Under the pieces are notes generated by a model, which searched no databases, was not told the origin of the DNA, and saw only the letters and a program-made list of their open reading frames with translations. A stretch of DNA of 64,000 bases from Bradyrhizobium sp. DOA9 (GTDB taxonomy: Bacteria > Pseudomonadota > Alphaproteobacteria > Rhizobiales > Xanthobacteraceae). Below are positions 7,766-17,237 of this stretch, in pieces. Each line of letters begins with the position of its first letter. The stretch's first letter is position 1. The position numbers and the translations under genes are program-made. Where the stretch lies: assembly GCF_000617845.2 (NCBI RefSeq), contig NZ_DF820425.1, positions 3,027,725-3,091,724 on the forward strand, read 5' to 3'.

Positions 7766-10700
7766 TCAGCGATGCAGCCACATGCGGATCGCAAGCAGCA
7801 ATTGGTCGGTGTTGACAGGCTTGGCGAGGTAATCGGACGCGCCGGCTTCGAGGCACTTCTCGCGGTCGCCCTTCATCGCCTTGGCGGTCAAGGCGATGAT
7901 CGGCAGGCGGGCGAAGGCCGGGTTCTCGCGGATCACGCCGATGGTCTGGTAGCCATCCATCTGCGGCATCATGATGTCCATCAGCACGATCGCGATCTCC
8001 GGATTGGATTCGACCAGCGTCACCGCCTCGCTGCCGGTCGTCGCCGTCAGCACCTTCATGCCGCGTCGTTCCAGCACGCTCGAGAGCGCGAAGATGTTGC
8101 GGGCATCGTCATCGACGAGCAGGGCGGTCCTGCCGATCAGGTCCTCGTCGGAACTGTTCAGCTTCTCCAGCATGCGCTGCTTCTCGACCGGCAGCTCCGT
8201 GATCACGCGGTGCAGGAACAATGCGGTCTCGTCGAGCAGGCGCTCGGGCGATTCCACGCCCTTGACCACGATGCTGCGCGCCATGGTGTGAAGCTCGGCA
8301 TCCTCCTCGGCGGAAAGCTCGCGGCCGGTGAACACCACGACGGGGATGTTCGACAGCGCCTCGTCGCTGCGGATCTGATCGAGCACCTCGAAGCCGCTCA
8401 TGTCGGGCAGCCTGAGGTCGAGCACCACGCAATCGCAGGGCTGCTCGCGCAGCGTCGTGAGCGCGCCGGCCCCGGTATCCGTGGCCAGGATCTCGATGTC
8501 GTCGTGGTGCAGCAGCTCGCGGATCGAGAGCTGCTCGGCTTCGTTGTCCTCGACGATCAGGAGCCGCTTGCGCCTGGGACGCGCATATTCCTTGATCTGC
8601 GTCAGCGCGGCCGAGACGCCCTCGGTCGTCGTCGGCTTGTTGACGAAGGAGAACGCGCCGCGGGCCAGCGCATGCTGGCGGTCCTCGTCGAGCGTGATGA
8701 TCTGAACCGGGATGTGGCGGGTGAGCGGATTGTGCTTGAGCTGGCTCAGCACGGTCCAGCCGAGCATGTCCGGCAGGAACACGTCGAGGGAGACCGCCGT
8801 CGGCTGGTACTGCTTGGCGAGCTCGAGGGCCTCGGCGCCGCGCGCCGCGACCAGGATCTTGAAGCCCTTGTCGCGGGCCAGATCGACAAGCACGCGGGCG
8901 TAATGCGGGTCGTCCTCGACGATCAGGAGAATGGTGTCGCCGGGTTCGAGATTGAGGCGGTCGTCGGGCAGCTGCTCGATGACGCGCTGCTGGTCAGGCG
9001 CGGCAGGCTGCAGCGCCGGCGGCTGGCCGAATTGCGGCGGCGCCGGCGCCCGCGGCGCGAGGGTCGGGCCGGAATATTTCAAGGGCAGATAGAGCGTGAA
9101 GGTCGAGCCCTTGCCCGGCGCGCTGCGCAGGTGGATCTCGCCGCCGAGCAGGCTGGCCAGCTCGCGGCTGATCGCAAGGCCGAGGCCGGTGCCGCCATAT
9201 TTGCGACTGGTGCCGGCATCGGCCTGCTGGAACGCCTCGAAGATCAGCTTCTGCTTCTCCAGGGGAATGCCGATGCCGCTGTCGGACACTTCGAAGGCGA
9301 TCACGGCCGGCGCCGAGTTCAGCACCGGATGATCCGTCCCCCAGCCGCCGACTGCGCCGGTGACCTTCAGGCGCACTTCGCCTTCGGCGGTGAACTTGAA
9401 CGCGTTGGAGAGCAGGTTCTTCAGAACCTGTTGCAGCCGCTTGGAGTCGGTCACGATGCTGCGCGGCAGGTTCGGATCGACGTCGATCTTGAACGACAGG
9501 TTGCGGTTGTCCGCCTCGTGCCGGAACGGCCGGCCCACGGTCTCGAGCAGGTTCGCGGTCAGGATTTCCTCGGCATCGACCGTCACGGTGCCGGACTCGA
9601 TCTTGGAGAGATCGAGAATGTCGCTGATGAGGTTCAAGAGGTCGGTGCCGGCGCCGTGGATGGTGCGGGCGAATTCGACCTGCTTGGCCGAGAGGTTGCC
9701 ATCGGGGTTGTCGGTGAGCTGCTGCCCGAGGATCAGGATCGAGTTCAGCGGCGTGCGCAGCTCGTGGCTCATATTGGCGAGGAATTCGGACTTGTATTTC
9801 GACGTCAGCGCGAGCTCGGTCGCCTTCTCCTCGAGCGCACGGCGGGCCTGCTCGATCTCCTGGTTCTTGCGCTCGACCTCCACGTTGCGCTCGGCGAGCT
9901 GCTGCGCCTTCTGCTCGAGCTGGTCGTTGGTCTGCTGCAATTCGCGCTGCTGGGTCTGCAACTCGCCGGCGAGCTGCTGCGACTGCTTGAGCAGGCCTTC
10001 GGTCTGCATCGTGGCCTCGATCGAATTGAGCACGATGCCGATGGAGTCGGTGAGCTGCTCCAGGAACGTCATCTGCGAGGTCGTGAAGGAGATGAGCGAG
10101 GCGAGCTCGATCACGGCCTTGACCTGACCCTCGAACAGGACCGGGAGCACGACGAGGTTTTTCGGTGCGACGCGGAACAGCGCCGAGTTGATCGGCACCA
10201 CGTCCGACGGAATGTCGGAGACGACGCGCGGCCGCTTGTCGAAGGCGCATTGGCCGATCAGGCCTTCGCCGAACTGCAGTACCGGTTGATAGGGGTAGGC
10301 GCCGTCGCTCGCGTAGGAGGCGAGCAGCAGGAGCTGCGGATCGTTCTCGTTCTCGACCTGGTAGATCACGCCGGTGTGGGCGTTCACCAGCGGCGACAAC
10401 TCGGTGAGCAGCAGCCGGCCGACGGTGGTGAGGTCGCGCTGGCCCTGGAGCATGTTGGTGAACTTGGCGAGGTTGGTCTTCAGCCAGTCCTGCTCGGTGT
10501 TCACGTCCGTCGTGAGACGGAGATTCGTGATCATCGTGTTGATGTTGTCCTTCAGCTCCGCCACTTCGCCGCGGGCGTCGACCTGGATCGACCGCGTCAG
10601 GTCGCCCTTGGTCACCGCCGTCGCGACTTCCGCGATCGCGCGCACCTGCGAGGTCAGGTTGGCCGCGAGCAGGTTGACGTTGCCGGTGAGATCCTTCCAG

Positions 10701-13700
10701 GTGCCGGCAGCGCCGGGCACGTTGGCCTGGCCGCCGAGCCGGCCTTCGACGCCGACCTCGCGCGCCACCGAGGTCACCTGATCGGCGAAGGTCGCCAGCG
10801 TCTCGGTCATGTTGTTGATGGTGTCGGCGAGCGCCGCGACCTCGCCCTTCGATTTCACCGTGAGGTTCTGCTTCAGGTCGCCGTTGGCGACCGCGGTCAC
10901 CACCTTGACGATGCCGCGCACCTGCTCGGTCAGGTTCGCCGCCATGAAGTTGACGGTGTCGGTGAGATCCTTCCACGTGCCGGCGACGCCGGGCACCTGC
11001 GCCTGGCCGCCGAGCTTTCCTTCCGTGCCGACCTCGCGCGCCACGCGCGTCACTTCGCCGGCGAAGGCGTTGAGCTGGTCCACCATGGTGTTGATGGTGT
11101 TCTTCAGCTCGAGGATTTCGCCCTTCACGTCGACGGTGATCTTGCGCGAGAGGTCGCCGCGCGCGACCGCCGTGGTGACTTCGGCGATGTTGCGGACCTG
11201 GGTGGTGAGGTTCGCAGCCAGGAGGTTGACGTTATCGGTGAGGTCCTTCCAGGTGCCGCCGACGCCGGGCACCACGGCCTGGCCGCCGAGCCGGCCCTCG
11301 GTGCCGACCTCGCGCGCCACGCGCGTGACTTCGGCGGCGAAGGAGCGGAGCTGCTCGACCATGGTGTTCAGCGTGTCCTTCAGGAGAAGGATCTCGCCGC
11401 GCACGTCCACCGTGATCTTCTTCGACAGGTCGCCGCCGGCGATGGCGGTCGCGACCTCGGCGATGTTGCGGACCTGCGCCGTCAGGTTGGAGGCCATGAA
11501 GTTGACGTTGTCGGTGAGGTCCTTCCAGGTGCCGGCGACGCCGGGCACCTCGGCCTGGCCGCCGAGCTTGCCTTCGGTGCCGACCTCGCGCGCCACGCGC
11601 GTGACTTCGCCGGCAAAGCCGTTGAGCTGGTCCACCATGGTGTTGATGGTGTTCTTGAGCTCGAGGATTTCGCCCTTCACGTCGACGGTGATCTTGCGCG
11701 AGAGGTCGCCGCGCGCGACCGCGGTCGTCACTTCGGCGATGTTGCGGACCTGGGCGGTGAGGTTGCCCGCCATCGAGTTGACGCTGTCGGTGAGATCCTT
11801 CCAGGTGCCGGCGACGCCGGGCACGTTGGCCTGGCCGCCGAGCCGGCCTTCGGTGCCGACCTCGCGCGCCACGCGCGTCACCTCGCCCGCGAAGCGGTTG
11901 AGCTGGTCGACCATCGTGTTCAGCGTGTCCTTGAGCTGAAGGATCTCGCCGCGCACGTCCACGGTGATCTTGCGCGACAGGTCGCCGCCGGCGATCGCGG
12001 TCGCGACCTCGGCGATGTTGCGGACCTGGGCGGTGAGATTGCCCGCCATCGAGTTGACGGAGTCGGTCAGGTCCTTCCAGGTGCCGGCGACGCCGGGCAC
12101 GTCGGCCTGGCCGCCGAGCTTGCCGTCGGTGCCGACCTCGCGGGCGACGCGCGTGACTTCGCCGGCGAAAGCGTTGAGCTGGTCGACCATGGTGTTGAGC
12201 GTTTCCTTCAGCTGAAGGATTTCGCCCGAGACGTTCACCGTGATCTTCTTGGACAGGTCGCCCTTCGCCACCGCGGTTGCGACCTCGGCGATGTTGCGGA
12301 CCTGGCCGGTGAGGTTGGAGGCCATCGAGTTGACGCTGTCGGTGAGGTCCTTCCACGTGCCGCCGACGCCGCGCACGACGGCCTGGCCGCCGAGCTTGCC
12401 TTCGGTGCCGACCTCGCGCGCCACGCGCGTCACTTCGCCGGCGAAGGCGTTGAGCTGGTCCACCATGGTGTTGATGGTGTCCTTCAGCTCGAGAATCTCG
12501 CCGCGCACGTCCACCGTGATCTTCTTCGACAGATCGCCGCCGGCGACCGCCGTCGTCACCTCCGCGATGTTGCGAACCTGCGCGGTCAGGTTCGACGCCA
12601 TCGAGTTGACGCTCTCGGTGAGATCCTTCCAGGTGCCGGCGACGCCGAGCACGTTGGCCTGGCCGCCGAGCCGGCCTTCGGTGCCGACCTCGCGGGCGAC
12701 GCGCGTCACCTCGCCGGCGAAGGCGTTGAGCTGGTCGACCATGGTGTTGAGCGTCTCCTTCAGCTGAAGGATCTCGCCCGAGACGTTCACCGTGATCTTC
12801 TTCGACAAATCGCCGCTCGCGATGGCGGTCGCGACGTCGGCGATGTTGCGGACCTGCGCGGTCAGGTTCGAGGCCATGAAGTTGACGTTGTCGGTGAGGT
12901 CCTTCCAGGTGCCGGCGACGCCCGGCACCTGGGCCTGACCGCCGAGCTTTCCTTCCGTGCCGACCTCGCGCGCCACGCGCGTCACTTCCGAAGCGAACGA
13001 GTTGAGCTGGTCCACCATGGTGTTGATGGTGTCCTTCAGCTCCAGGATTTCGCCGCGCACGTCCACGGTGATCTTGCGCGAGAGGTCGCCGCGCGCCACG
13101 GCGGTGGTGACGTTGGCGATGTTGCGCACCTGTGCGGTCAGGTTGCCGCACATCGCGTTGACCGAGTCGGTCAGGTCCTTCCAGGTGCCGGCGACGCCCG
13201 GCACGATGGCCTGGCCGCCGAGCTTGCCGTCGGTGCCGACCTCGCGCGCCACGCGCGTCACTTCGGAGGCGAAGGAGCGCAGCTGGTCCACCATCGTGTT
13301 GATGGCTTCCTTGAGCTGGAGAATCTCGCCGCGGACGTCGACCGTGATCTTCTTGGAGAGGTCGCCGTTGGCGACCGCGATCGTCACCTCGGCGATGTTG
13401 CGAACCTGGTTGGTCAGGTTGTTCGCCATCGAGTTGACGCTCTCGGTGAGGTCCTTCCAGACGCCGGTCACCTCCGGCACCTGGGCCTGGCCGCCGAGCT
13501 TGCCCTCGGTGCCGACCTCGCGCGCCACGCGCGTCACCTCGGACGTGAACACGCCGAGCTGCTTGATCATGGTGTTGACGATGGTCGCCGACTGCAAGAA
13601 CTCGCCGCCGAGCGGACGGCCATCGACGTCGAGCTTGACCGTCTGCAGCAGGTCGCCTTGTGCGACGGCTGCGACGGCGCGCGTCACCTCGCGGGTAGGC

Positions 13701-14059
13701 CACAACAGGTCGTCGATCAGCGTGTTGACCGAACCTTCCATGTCGGCCCAGGAGCCCGAGGCGAGGCCGAACTTGACGCGCTGGCGGGTCTTGCCTTCGC
13801 GTCCCACCACCTGGCCGACCAGCTCGAGCTGCTGCGCCATGCGCTGGTTGGCGGCGATGATTTCGTTGAGAGTGTCGGCAATCTTGCCGTCGATGCCGAG
13901 ATAGTCGCCGCTCATGCGCACCGAAAAGTCACCGCTGCGCATCGCCTGCAGGGCGAGCAGCAGTTCGCCCCGCGAATCCGGGTCGGACGTACCGTTAATT
14001 TTTGGTTTTGGGACGCGACGACCGGAGCGTGATGCACTTCCGGGATCGAGGTCGCTCAT
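7766..14059 (-). CDS. poly-HAMP hybrid histidine kinase (Nik1/Os-1-like), 2097 aa
   Basis: Order: a variable N-terminus; a HAMP-rich region with eleven copies of a 92-residue unit ([13 protein letters not shown]... to ...[15 protein letters not shown]); GAF (near [10 protein letters not shown]); a long coiled coil; HisKA ([15 protein letters not shown]); HATPase ([24 protein letters not shown]); then three receiver domains, the last two with acceptor Asp in [10 protein letters not shown] and [10 protein letters not shown]. There is no membrane segment, so it is probably cytoplasmic. The HAMP unit closely resembles that of fungal group III osmosensing kinases. ATG 14059 follows GGGGGAA. An exact EcfG promoter lies about 140 bases upstream. 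Confidence 0.95.
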   Translation of the reverse strand: MSDLDPGSASRSGRRVPKPKINGTSDPDSRGELLLALQAMRSGDFSVRMSGDYLGIDGKIADTLNEIIAANQRMAQQLELVGQVVGREGKTRQRVKFGLASGSWADMEGSVNTLIDDLLWPTREVTRAVAAVAQGDLLQTVKLDVDGRPLGGEFLQSATIVNTMIKQLGVFTSEVTRVAREVGTEGKLGGQAQVPEVTGVWKDLTESVNSMANNLTNQVRNIAEVTIAVANGDLSKKITVDVRGEILQLKEAINTMVDQLRSFASEVTRVAREVGTDGKLGGQAIVPGVAGTWKDLTDSVNAMCGNLTAQVRNIANVTTAVARGDLSRKITVDVRGEILELKDTINTMVDQLNSFASEVTRVAREVGTEGKLGGQAQVPGVAGTWKDLTDNVNFMASNLTAQVRNIADVATAIASGDLSKKITVNVSGEILQLKETLNTMVDQLNAFAGEVTRVAREVGTEGRLGGQANVLGVAGTWKDLTESVNSMASNLTAQVRNIAEVTTAVAGGDLSKKITVDVRGEILELKDTINTMVDQLNAFAGEVTRVAREVGTEGKLGGQAVVRGVGGTWKDLTDSVNSMASNLTGQVRNIAEVATAVAKGDLSKKITVNVSGEILQLKETLNTMVDQLNAFAGEVTRVAREVGTDGKLGGQADVPGVAGTWKDLTDSVNSMAGNLTAQVRNIAEVATAIAGGDLSRKITVDVRGEILQLKDTLNTMVDQLNRFAGEVTRVAREVGTEGRLGGQANVPGVAGTWKDLTDSVNSMAGNLTAQVRNIAEVTTAVARGDLSRKITVDVKGEILELKNTINTMVDQLNGFAGEVTRVAREVGTEGKLGGQAEVPGVAGTWKDLTDNVNFMASNLTAQVRNIAEVATAIAGGDLSKKITVDVRGEILLLKDTLNTMVEQLRSFAAEVTRVAREVGTEGRLGGQAVVPGVGGTWKDLTDNVNLLAANLTTQVRNIAEVTTAVARGDLSRKITVDVKGEILELKNTINTMVDQLNAFAGEVTRVAREVGTEGKLGGQAQVPGVAGTWKDLTDTVNFMAANLTEQVRGIVKVVTAVANGDLKQNLTVKSKGEVAALADTINNMTETLATFADQVTSVAREVGVEGRLGGQANVPGAAGTWKDLTGNVNLLAANLTSQVRAIAEVATAVTKGDLTRSIQVDARGEVAELKDNINTMITNLRLTTDVNTEQDWLKTNLAKFTNMLQGQRDLTTVGRLLLTELSPLVNAHTGVIYQVENENDPQLLLLASYASDGAYPYQPVLQFGEGLIGQCAFDKRPRVVSDIPSDVVPINSALFRVAPKNLVVLPVLFEGQVKAVIELASLISFTTSQMTFLEQLTDSIGIVLNSIEATMQTEGLLKQSQQLAGELQTQQRELQQTNDQLEQKAQQLAERNVEVERKNQEIEQARRALEEKATELALTSKYKSEFLANMSHELRTPLNSILILGQQLTDNPDGNLSAKQVEFARTIHGAGTDLLNLISDILDLSKIESGTVTVDAEEILTANLLETVGRPFRHEADNRNLSFKIDVDPNLPRSIVTDSKRLQQVLKNLLSNAFKFTAEGEVRLKVTGAVGGWGTDHPVLNSAPAVIAFEVSDSGIGIPLEKQKLIFEAFQQADAGTSRKYGGTGLGLAISRELASLLGGEIHLRSAPGKGSTFTLYLPLKYSGPTLAPRAPAPPQFGQPPALQPAAPDQQRVIEQLPDDRLNLEPGDTILLIVEDDPHYARVLVDLARDKGFKILVAARGAEALELAKQYQPTAVSLDVFLPDMLGWTVLSQLKHNPLTRHIPVQIITLDEDRQHALARGAFSFVNKPTTTEGVSAALTQIKEYARPRRKRLLIVEDNEAEQLSIRELLHHDDIEILATDTGAGALTTLREQPCDCVVLDLRLPDMSGFEVLDQIRSDEALSNIPVVVFTGRELSAEEDAELHTMARSIVVKGVESPERLLDETALFLHRVITELPVEKQRMLEKLNSSDEDLIGRTALLVDDDARNIFALSSVLERRGMKVLTATTGSEAVTLVESNPEIAIVLMDIMMPQMDGYQTIGVIRENPAFARLPIIALTAKAMKGDREKCLEAGASDYLAKPVNTDQLLLAIRMWLHR
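10530..13600 (-). repeat. eleven tandem 276-bp HAMP-coding repeats
   Basis: Within the kinase gene, a 276-bp unit (92 codons) recurs eleven times, counted from the WKDLT motif in the translation. Comparing GTTGAGCTGG at 11069 and 11621 gives a distance of exactly two periods. Many copies are nearly identical in DNA. The outermost units are more diverged, and one further degenerate unit lies at the N-terminal side. Boundaries are approximate. Confidence 0.9.
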
Positions 14060-14195
14060 ACTGATTCCCCCGCAGGCGTCGGCCGAATCCGCGGCAAGAC
14101 GCATTGGTCGAAATAGAGCGTCAGCCAAATTCGAAATCAAGCGCCAAGGTACGGCGCCGCGAAATGGAACCCGCTTTGCTCAGCCCGACCGAGCT

Positions 14196-14220
14196 AACGA
14201 CGATCCTCCCATTTGGTTCC
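14196..14220 (-). promoter_or_regulatory. EcfG-type promoter candidate for the kinase operon, exact consensus
   Basis: On the minus strand GGAAC is followed by 16 bases and CGTT. It would give a leader of about 130 bases before the ATG at 14059. No other gene on that strand starts between, so the two-kinase operon is the natural target. Confidence 0.6.
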
Positions 14221-14351
14221 ACATCCCTAGGCAAGAAAAAATGTCGCGGGGTGGCAAAGACGACGACGGCGATGCAGGCCGCGGCAAGATGCCGGAGAGC
14301 GACCGCACCGTGCGGCCGCAGAGCCAGCAACGTGCGGAGGACAAGTAGAGG

Positions 14352-14870
14352 CTATTTGTCGGCCATGGTGCGCTCGGCGTCCCTGACCTGCGCGCGCAGC
14401 AACGGCAGCTGTTCGCGCGCGAACGCGGCAAGCGCCGCATTGTCGGGCGCCGCCAGATAGCTCTCGAGCAGGCTGATCAGCGATTCATACTCGGGAATCT
14501 GCGCGGCATAGAAGCTTCTGACGTAGGCCGGGCCGTCCGACATTTCAGGTTCGACAAGGCTCGCGGTTGGAGACGTGGGTGCTGGCTTGCCGAGGTGCAG
14601 TTCCGCCCCGATGGCCTCCTGGACCTCCTTCAGCCTCTTGTCGCGCTTGGCCGCTTCCTCGGCGCGCAGGGCGGCGAGATTCTTGACCTCCGCGTTGCCC
14701 TTGAGGTCGGTGTTCTCGAGCAGCCCCTGTTGAAACCGGCTGAAATTGTAGGCGCCGCTGATCACCTCGATCGCGGAGGGCGGCCGTGCGCCGGGCTTTC
14801 GTTCGCCACCGCTGTCTGCAAGCGCCGAGGTGCTGATCAATGCCAGGATGATTGCGGCCACAATTCGCAT
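14352..14870 (-). CDS. exported helical protein, DUF4142-like
   Basis: The 172-residue product has a clear signal peptide (MRIVAAIILALISTSALADS). The mature part is helical, with an alternating acidic/Leu pattern and ends ...YESLISLLESYLAAPDNAALAAFAREQLPLL..., reminiscent of the helical bundle of DUF4142 proteins. The similarity is weak and the His pair typical of DUF4142 is missing, so the family call is tentative. Periplasmic location is inferred. Confidence 0.7.
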   Translation of the reverse strand: MRIVAAIILALISTSALADSGGERKPGARPPSAIEVISGAYNFSRFQQGLLENTDLKGNAEVKNLAALRAEEAAKRDKRLKEVQEAIGAELHLGKPAPTSPTASLVEPEMSDGPAYVRSFYAAQIPEYESLISLLESYLAAPDNAALAAFAREQLPLLRAQVRDAERTMADK

Positions 14871-14965
14871 CGATCTTCAATGACGAACGGGGTGCGAAAG
14901 TTCCCCGACCATTACGATCCGGTAAGCGGGTTGCGACGCAAGAGTTCCGTCCCCACGTCTTTTGC

Positions 14966-15160
14966 ATGAAACAGTCTGACATCTTCAGGGACAACGCCGA
15001 CAATTGTCTGCAGCTTGCCGAACGCGCCGACGGACAGCCCTCCCATAAGCGCTATTCGCGCATGGCCGACGCCTGGACGGCGCTCGCCAACGAGCAGGAT
15101 TGGCTCGATGGCGAGGTTTCGCCCGTTCCGGTTCATGCAGCCGCGGAGCGGAACCGGTGA
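14966..15160 (+). CDS. small hypothetical protein, 64 aa
   Basis: MKQSDIFRDNADNCLQLAERA... RMADAWTALANEQDWLDGEV: a soluble, helical protein in which MADAW..LA..Q.WLDG recalls many short uncharacterised rhizobial proteins. Its layout resembles the protein at 1225-1437. Divergent from the signal-peptide protein upstream. No strong ribosome site before the ATG. Confidence 0.6.
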   Translation: MKQSDIFRDNADNCLQLAERADGQPSHKRYSRMADAWTALANEQDWLDGEVSPVPVHAAAERNR

Positions 15161-15274
15161 GCTCGTCCTCACGAACCTGCATGTGAGACCGCTCACGGAA
15201 CCCACGCAACCGATTTGGGATCATCCGGGGAACGTCGGTCGCGCGATTTTTCAGTTGCAGAAGGAGGTTTGGCG

Positions 15275-15403
15275 ATGGCTCCACGTCTGGCTCTTCTTTC
15301 CCTCATTCTCGCCTTTGGCGTCTCCGTCGCATTCGCGACGGTGACGACGGTGCGGCAGGTGCATCTCGAGAGCGCATCTGCCGCCCATGCCACGCGCAGC
15401 TGA
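15275..15403 (+). CDS. 42-aa exported or membrane peptide
   Basis: A near-perfect ribosome site, AAGGAGGT, lies 7 bases before ATG 15275. This is much stronger than elsewhere in the window and is the main support for this short gene. The product MAPRLALLSLILAFGVSVAFA followed by a polar tail (TTVRQVHLESASAAHATRS) looks like a signal peptide or a single-pass membrane peptide. No relatives recognised. Confidence 0.65.
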   Translation: MAPRLALLSLILAFGVSVAFATVTTVRQVHLESASAAHATRS

Positions 15404-15410
15404 CTGGAGC

Positions 15411-15435
15411 GGAACATTAGCCGCCGCAGTGCGTA
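15411..15435 (+). promoter_or_regulatory. EcfG-type promoter candidate
   Basis: GGAAC, 16 bases, then CGTA: one mismatch from the general-stress consensus. It ends 37 bases before the small hydrophilic gene at 15472. Confidence 0.45.
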
Positions 15436-15471
15436 AGCGCTCCGACACATCAGGAGAAGCGGGAGCGCATC

Positions 15472-15675
15472 ATGGCCCATTCCGACCAAGGCATCGTCAA
15501 GGACAAGCGTGGGGAGGTGCAGCCGCGCGACAAGGAACGTGCGCAAGCCGTGCACAAGACGGACCCGAAAGGCTCGCCCTCGCGTGAAGCGACGCGCGAT
15601 CCCAAGCTGAACGACAACAGCAAGACGCCAGGTTCCGGCGCCATGCCGGACGGCTCGAGCGACGCCACAGGCTAG
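15472..15675 (+). CDS. small hydrophilic, disorder-prone protein, 67 aa
   Basis: The product (MAHSDQGIVKDKRGEVQPRDKERAQ...) has almost no hydrophobic residues and is rich in Lys, Asp, Ser and Pro, like hydrophilin-type stress peptides. AGGAGAAGCGGGAG precedes the ATG and an EcfG-like promoter lies upstream. Function unknown; a desiccation or osmotic-stress role is only an inference from composition and promoter. Confidence 0.7.
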   Translation: MAHSDQGIVKDKRGEVQPRDKERAQAVHKTDPKGSPSREATRDPKLNDNSKTPGSGAMPDGSSDATG

Positions 15676-15821
15676 CTCTCAGCAGGAAAGGAACGAATTG
15701 GCGCAGGACGAGTCGACGGATTGCTTCCGGTAGTCATGCCCCCGGTGCGCCGGAAGCAATCTCCAAGGACGGCCCTGGCACCCACCGTGCCGGGGTCGTT
15801 TGCTCGTGGGGGCTTCGTGCG

Positions 15822-16067
15822 TCAGCCGCCGCCGTTCTCCGGCTCCCCCTGAGTATGCCCGTCAGGCCCGCGGCCGAACACGCCGAAGCTGCTTGACTTC
15901 ACCCCGGCAGCTGCATCGACGCCCACAGCGGCCAGTCCGCACTTGAGGAGTTCGCGGACTGCCGCCGCCCGCGTCGGCATGCGGTGCTTGAACCGGAAAT
16001 CGTCGACGGCGGCCAGTTCTTCCGGCGAAAGCATGACCTGGAGGCGCTCGGCGCGAAGGTCGTTCAT
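15822..16067 (-). CDS. small ribbon-helix-helix-like protein
   Basis: 81 residues from the ATG at 16067 (an in-frame GTG at 16076 is possible). The core, RLQVMLSPEELAAVDDFRFKHRMPTRAAAVRELLKCGL, has the strand-helix-helix spacing of Arc/CopG-type DNA-binding proteins; the Gly/Ser-rich tail (DGHTQGEPENGGG) looks disordered. It is not paired with an obvious toxin gene. An exact EcfG promoter precedes it. Confidence 0.7.
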   Translation of the reverse strand: MNDLRAERLQVMLSPEELAAVDDFRFKHRMPTRAAAVRELLKCGLAAVGVDAAAGVKSSSFGVFGRGPDGHTQGEPENGGG

Positions 16068-16105
16068 GGCGATCACTGAAATTGAGCATGTTGAGCAGCT
16101 TACTC

Positions 16106-16130
16106 AACGAACTAATCTGCCGCGAGTTCC
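16106..16130 (-). promoter_or_regulatory. EcfG-type promoter candidate, exact consensus
   Basis: Minus-strand GGAAC-N16-CGTT, ending 38 bases before the start codon of the ribbon-helix-helix gene at 16067. Confidence 0.65.
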
Positions 16131-16237
16131 ATCACTGGTGGAAGAGTCGCCAAATGAGCAGGAATATCCAATAAAAACAATGAATTATATGAAACGCATC
16201 CTGCCATGAGGCATTGTTCCCGAAAGGGAGAGAGTCC

Positions 16238-16405
16238 ATGACGGAGGAAGTCAGGTTACCTCGCAAGCTTTCCGAAGAACCCGCAGCGCCTGAGCCGGTG
16301 CGGCCAAGCCAGCAGAAGATCATCGATGAGGTCGAGCGCTGGGCCAACAGCCCGGGCCTCCAGCCGCCGCAATCGCAGCCCTCGACGGAAACGAAAGCGA
16401 GCTAG
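16238..16405 (+). CDS. small proline-rich hypothetical protein, 55 aa
   Basis: ATG 16238 is preceded by GGGAGAGAG; an in-frame ATG at 16214 would add 8 residues. The product MTEEVRLPRKLSEEPAAPEP... is polar, Pro/Glu/Ser-rich and probably disordered, with a short helix IIDEVERWANS. Function unknown. It overlaps the stop of the convergent DUF3147-type gene by 4 bp. Confidence 0.6.
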   Translation: MTEEVRLPRKLSEEPAAPEPVRPSQQKIIDEVERWANSPGLQPPQSQPSTETKAS

Positions 16406-16890
16406 GGCTTCACGAGGCGAGAGCCTCCTGCCGACGGCGAATGGCCCGATCGGCGTGATTTGTGCGAGACGATGCGAAGCTTGCGCCTGAGCCACCAGGC
16501 CGCCACGGAAACGATGGCCCACACCGTCACCGCCGCGACGAAAGCGAATGCGACGCTTGCCCCGACGATGACATGGAAGGTGGCGGCGAACGCCGCGAGG
16601 CCGATGCTGCCGAGTGCGGCGCCGGCGGCATCGAGGGCCGCGGCCTGCTGTCCGCGCCGCCGCCCGCCCAGGCCGGCCTTTTCCTTGGTGCGACGCTCGT
16701 GGCTTTCGATCAGGGTCGCGCTGGCGCAGAAGACGGCCGGGAGAGCAAGAAAGAGCCCGCCGACCGCCACGCCGAACTTCGAGGCGATAACGCCGGCGAG
16801 CACGGTCGCACCGCCGCCGAGCACGAAGCGAATGGCGTACTCGTACCATCGCGTCTCTTTCAGCGCCGATGTCGATAGCTTCACCAGCAT
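16402..16890 (-). CDS. DUF3147-like membrane protein, second of a pair
   Basis: The 162-residue product has four hydrophobic segments, with YAIRFVLGGGATVLAGVIASKFG and GGLFLALPAVFCASATLI resembling the RFV.GG and P.V.LAT.G motifs of the preceding gene. There is a longer basic loop between helices 2 and 3 and a basic C-terminus. It starts with an ATGA overlap on the stop codon of its neighbour, so translation is coupled. The two look like diverged copies of one four-helix module. No function is established. Confidence 0.8.
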   Translation of the reverse strand: MLVKLSTSALKETRWYEYAIRFVLGGGATVLAGVIASKFGVAVGGLFLALPAVFCASATLIESHERRTKEKAGLGGRRRGQQAAALDAAGAALGSIGLAAFAATFHVIVGASVAFAFVAAVTVWAIVSVAAWWLRRKLRIVSHKSRRSGHSPSAGGSRLVKP

Positions 16891-17237
16891 CAGGCCGCAC
16901 CTCCGAGGCCGGCGAGCAGGCCGAAGGCGACCACGAGCCATGCGGCAAAGGCGAGGATCGTTGCCGGAAGCGCGCCGAAACGGAACCTCATCAGGAGGTG
17001 GCAGACGACGACGCTGTAGCAGGCGAGCGCGACGGCGCCATAGATCATCGTCCAGCTCTCGGCCGCGGCATATTGCGGGCCGTGCTGGACCAATGCGATG
17101 CCGAGGGTGGCCAGCGCCACCGACGGTGCTGCGCCGAGCAGCCCGGCAAAGCTCTTCGGCCGCAGCATGTCACCGAAGATCGCGAAGACGGATACGATCA
17201 GGCCGCCGGCGACGAAGCGCACGAGATATTCGCTCAC
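16890..17237 (-). CDS. DUF3147-family membrane protein, first of a pair
   Basis: A GTG start at 17237 with GGAGGGAC upstream gives a 115-residue protein with four predicted membrane helices (SEYLVRFVAGGLIVSVFAIF...). The GTGA overlap with the PAP2 stop codon and the ATGA overlap with the next gene make a tightly coupled three-gene operon. DUF3147 proteins have no known activity; linkage to a PAP2 phosphatase hints at an envelope or lipid role. Confidence 0.8.
   Translation of the reverse strand: MSEYLVRFVAGGLIVSVFAIFGDMLRPKSFAGLLGAAPSVALATLGIALVQHGPQYAAAESWTMIYGAVALACYSVVVCHLLMRFRFGALPATILAFAAWLVVAFGLLAGLGGAA

Noticed and set aside
7730..14032. A 2100-residue plus-strand reading frame opposite the HAMP kinase
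   Set aside because: It is the mirror of the real gene's codon bias: His/Asp/Arg-rich repeats, no domain motifs, and it copies the 276-bp repeat. The minus-strand protein has all kinase motifs.
14241..14348. Possible 35-residue polar peptide (MSRGGKDDDGDAGRGK...)
   Set aside because: No ribosome site and too short to judge; left out for lack of support.
14871..14965. EcfG promoter for the exported gene starting at 14870
   Set aside because: GGAAC occurs, but the -10 position reads GCTT and the spacing to other GTT triplets is wrong.
15822..16067. Antitoxin of a type II module
   Set aside because: The ribbon-helix-helix protein has no toxin-like gene adjacent on the same strand, and its promoter is stress-type.
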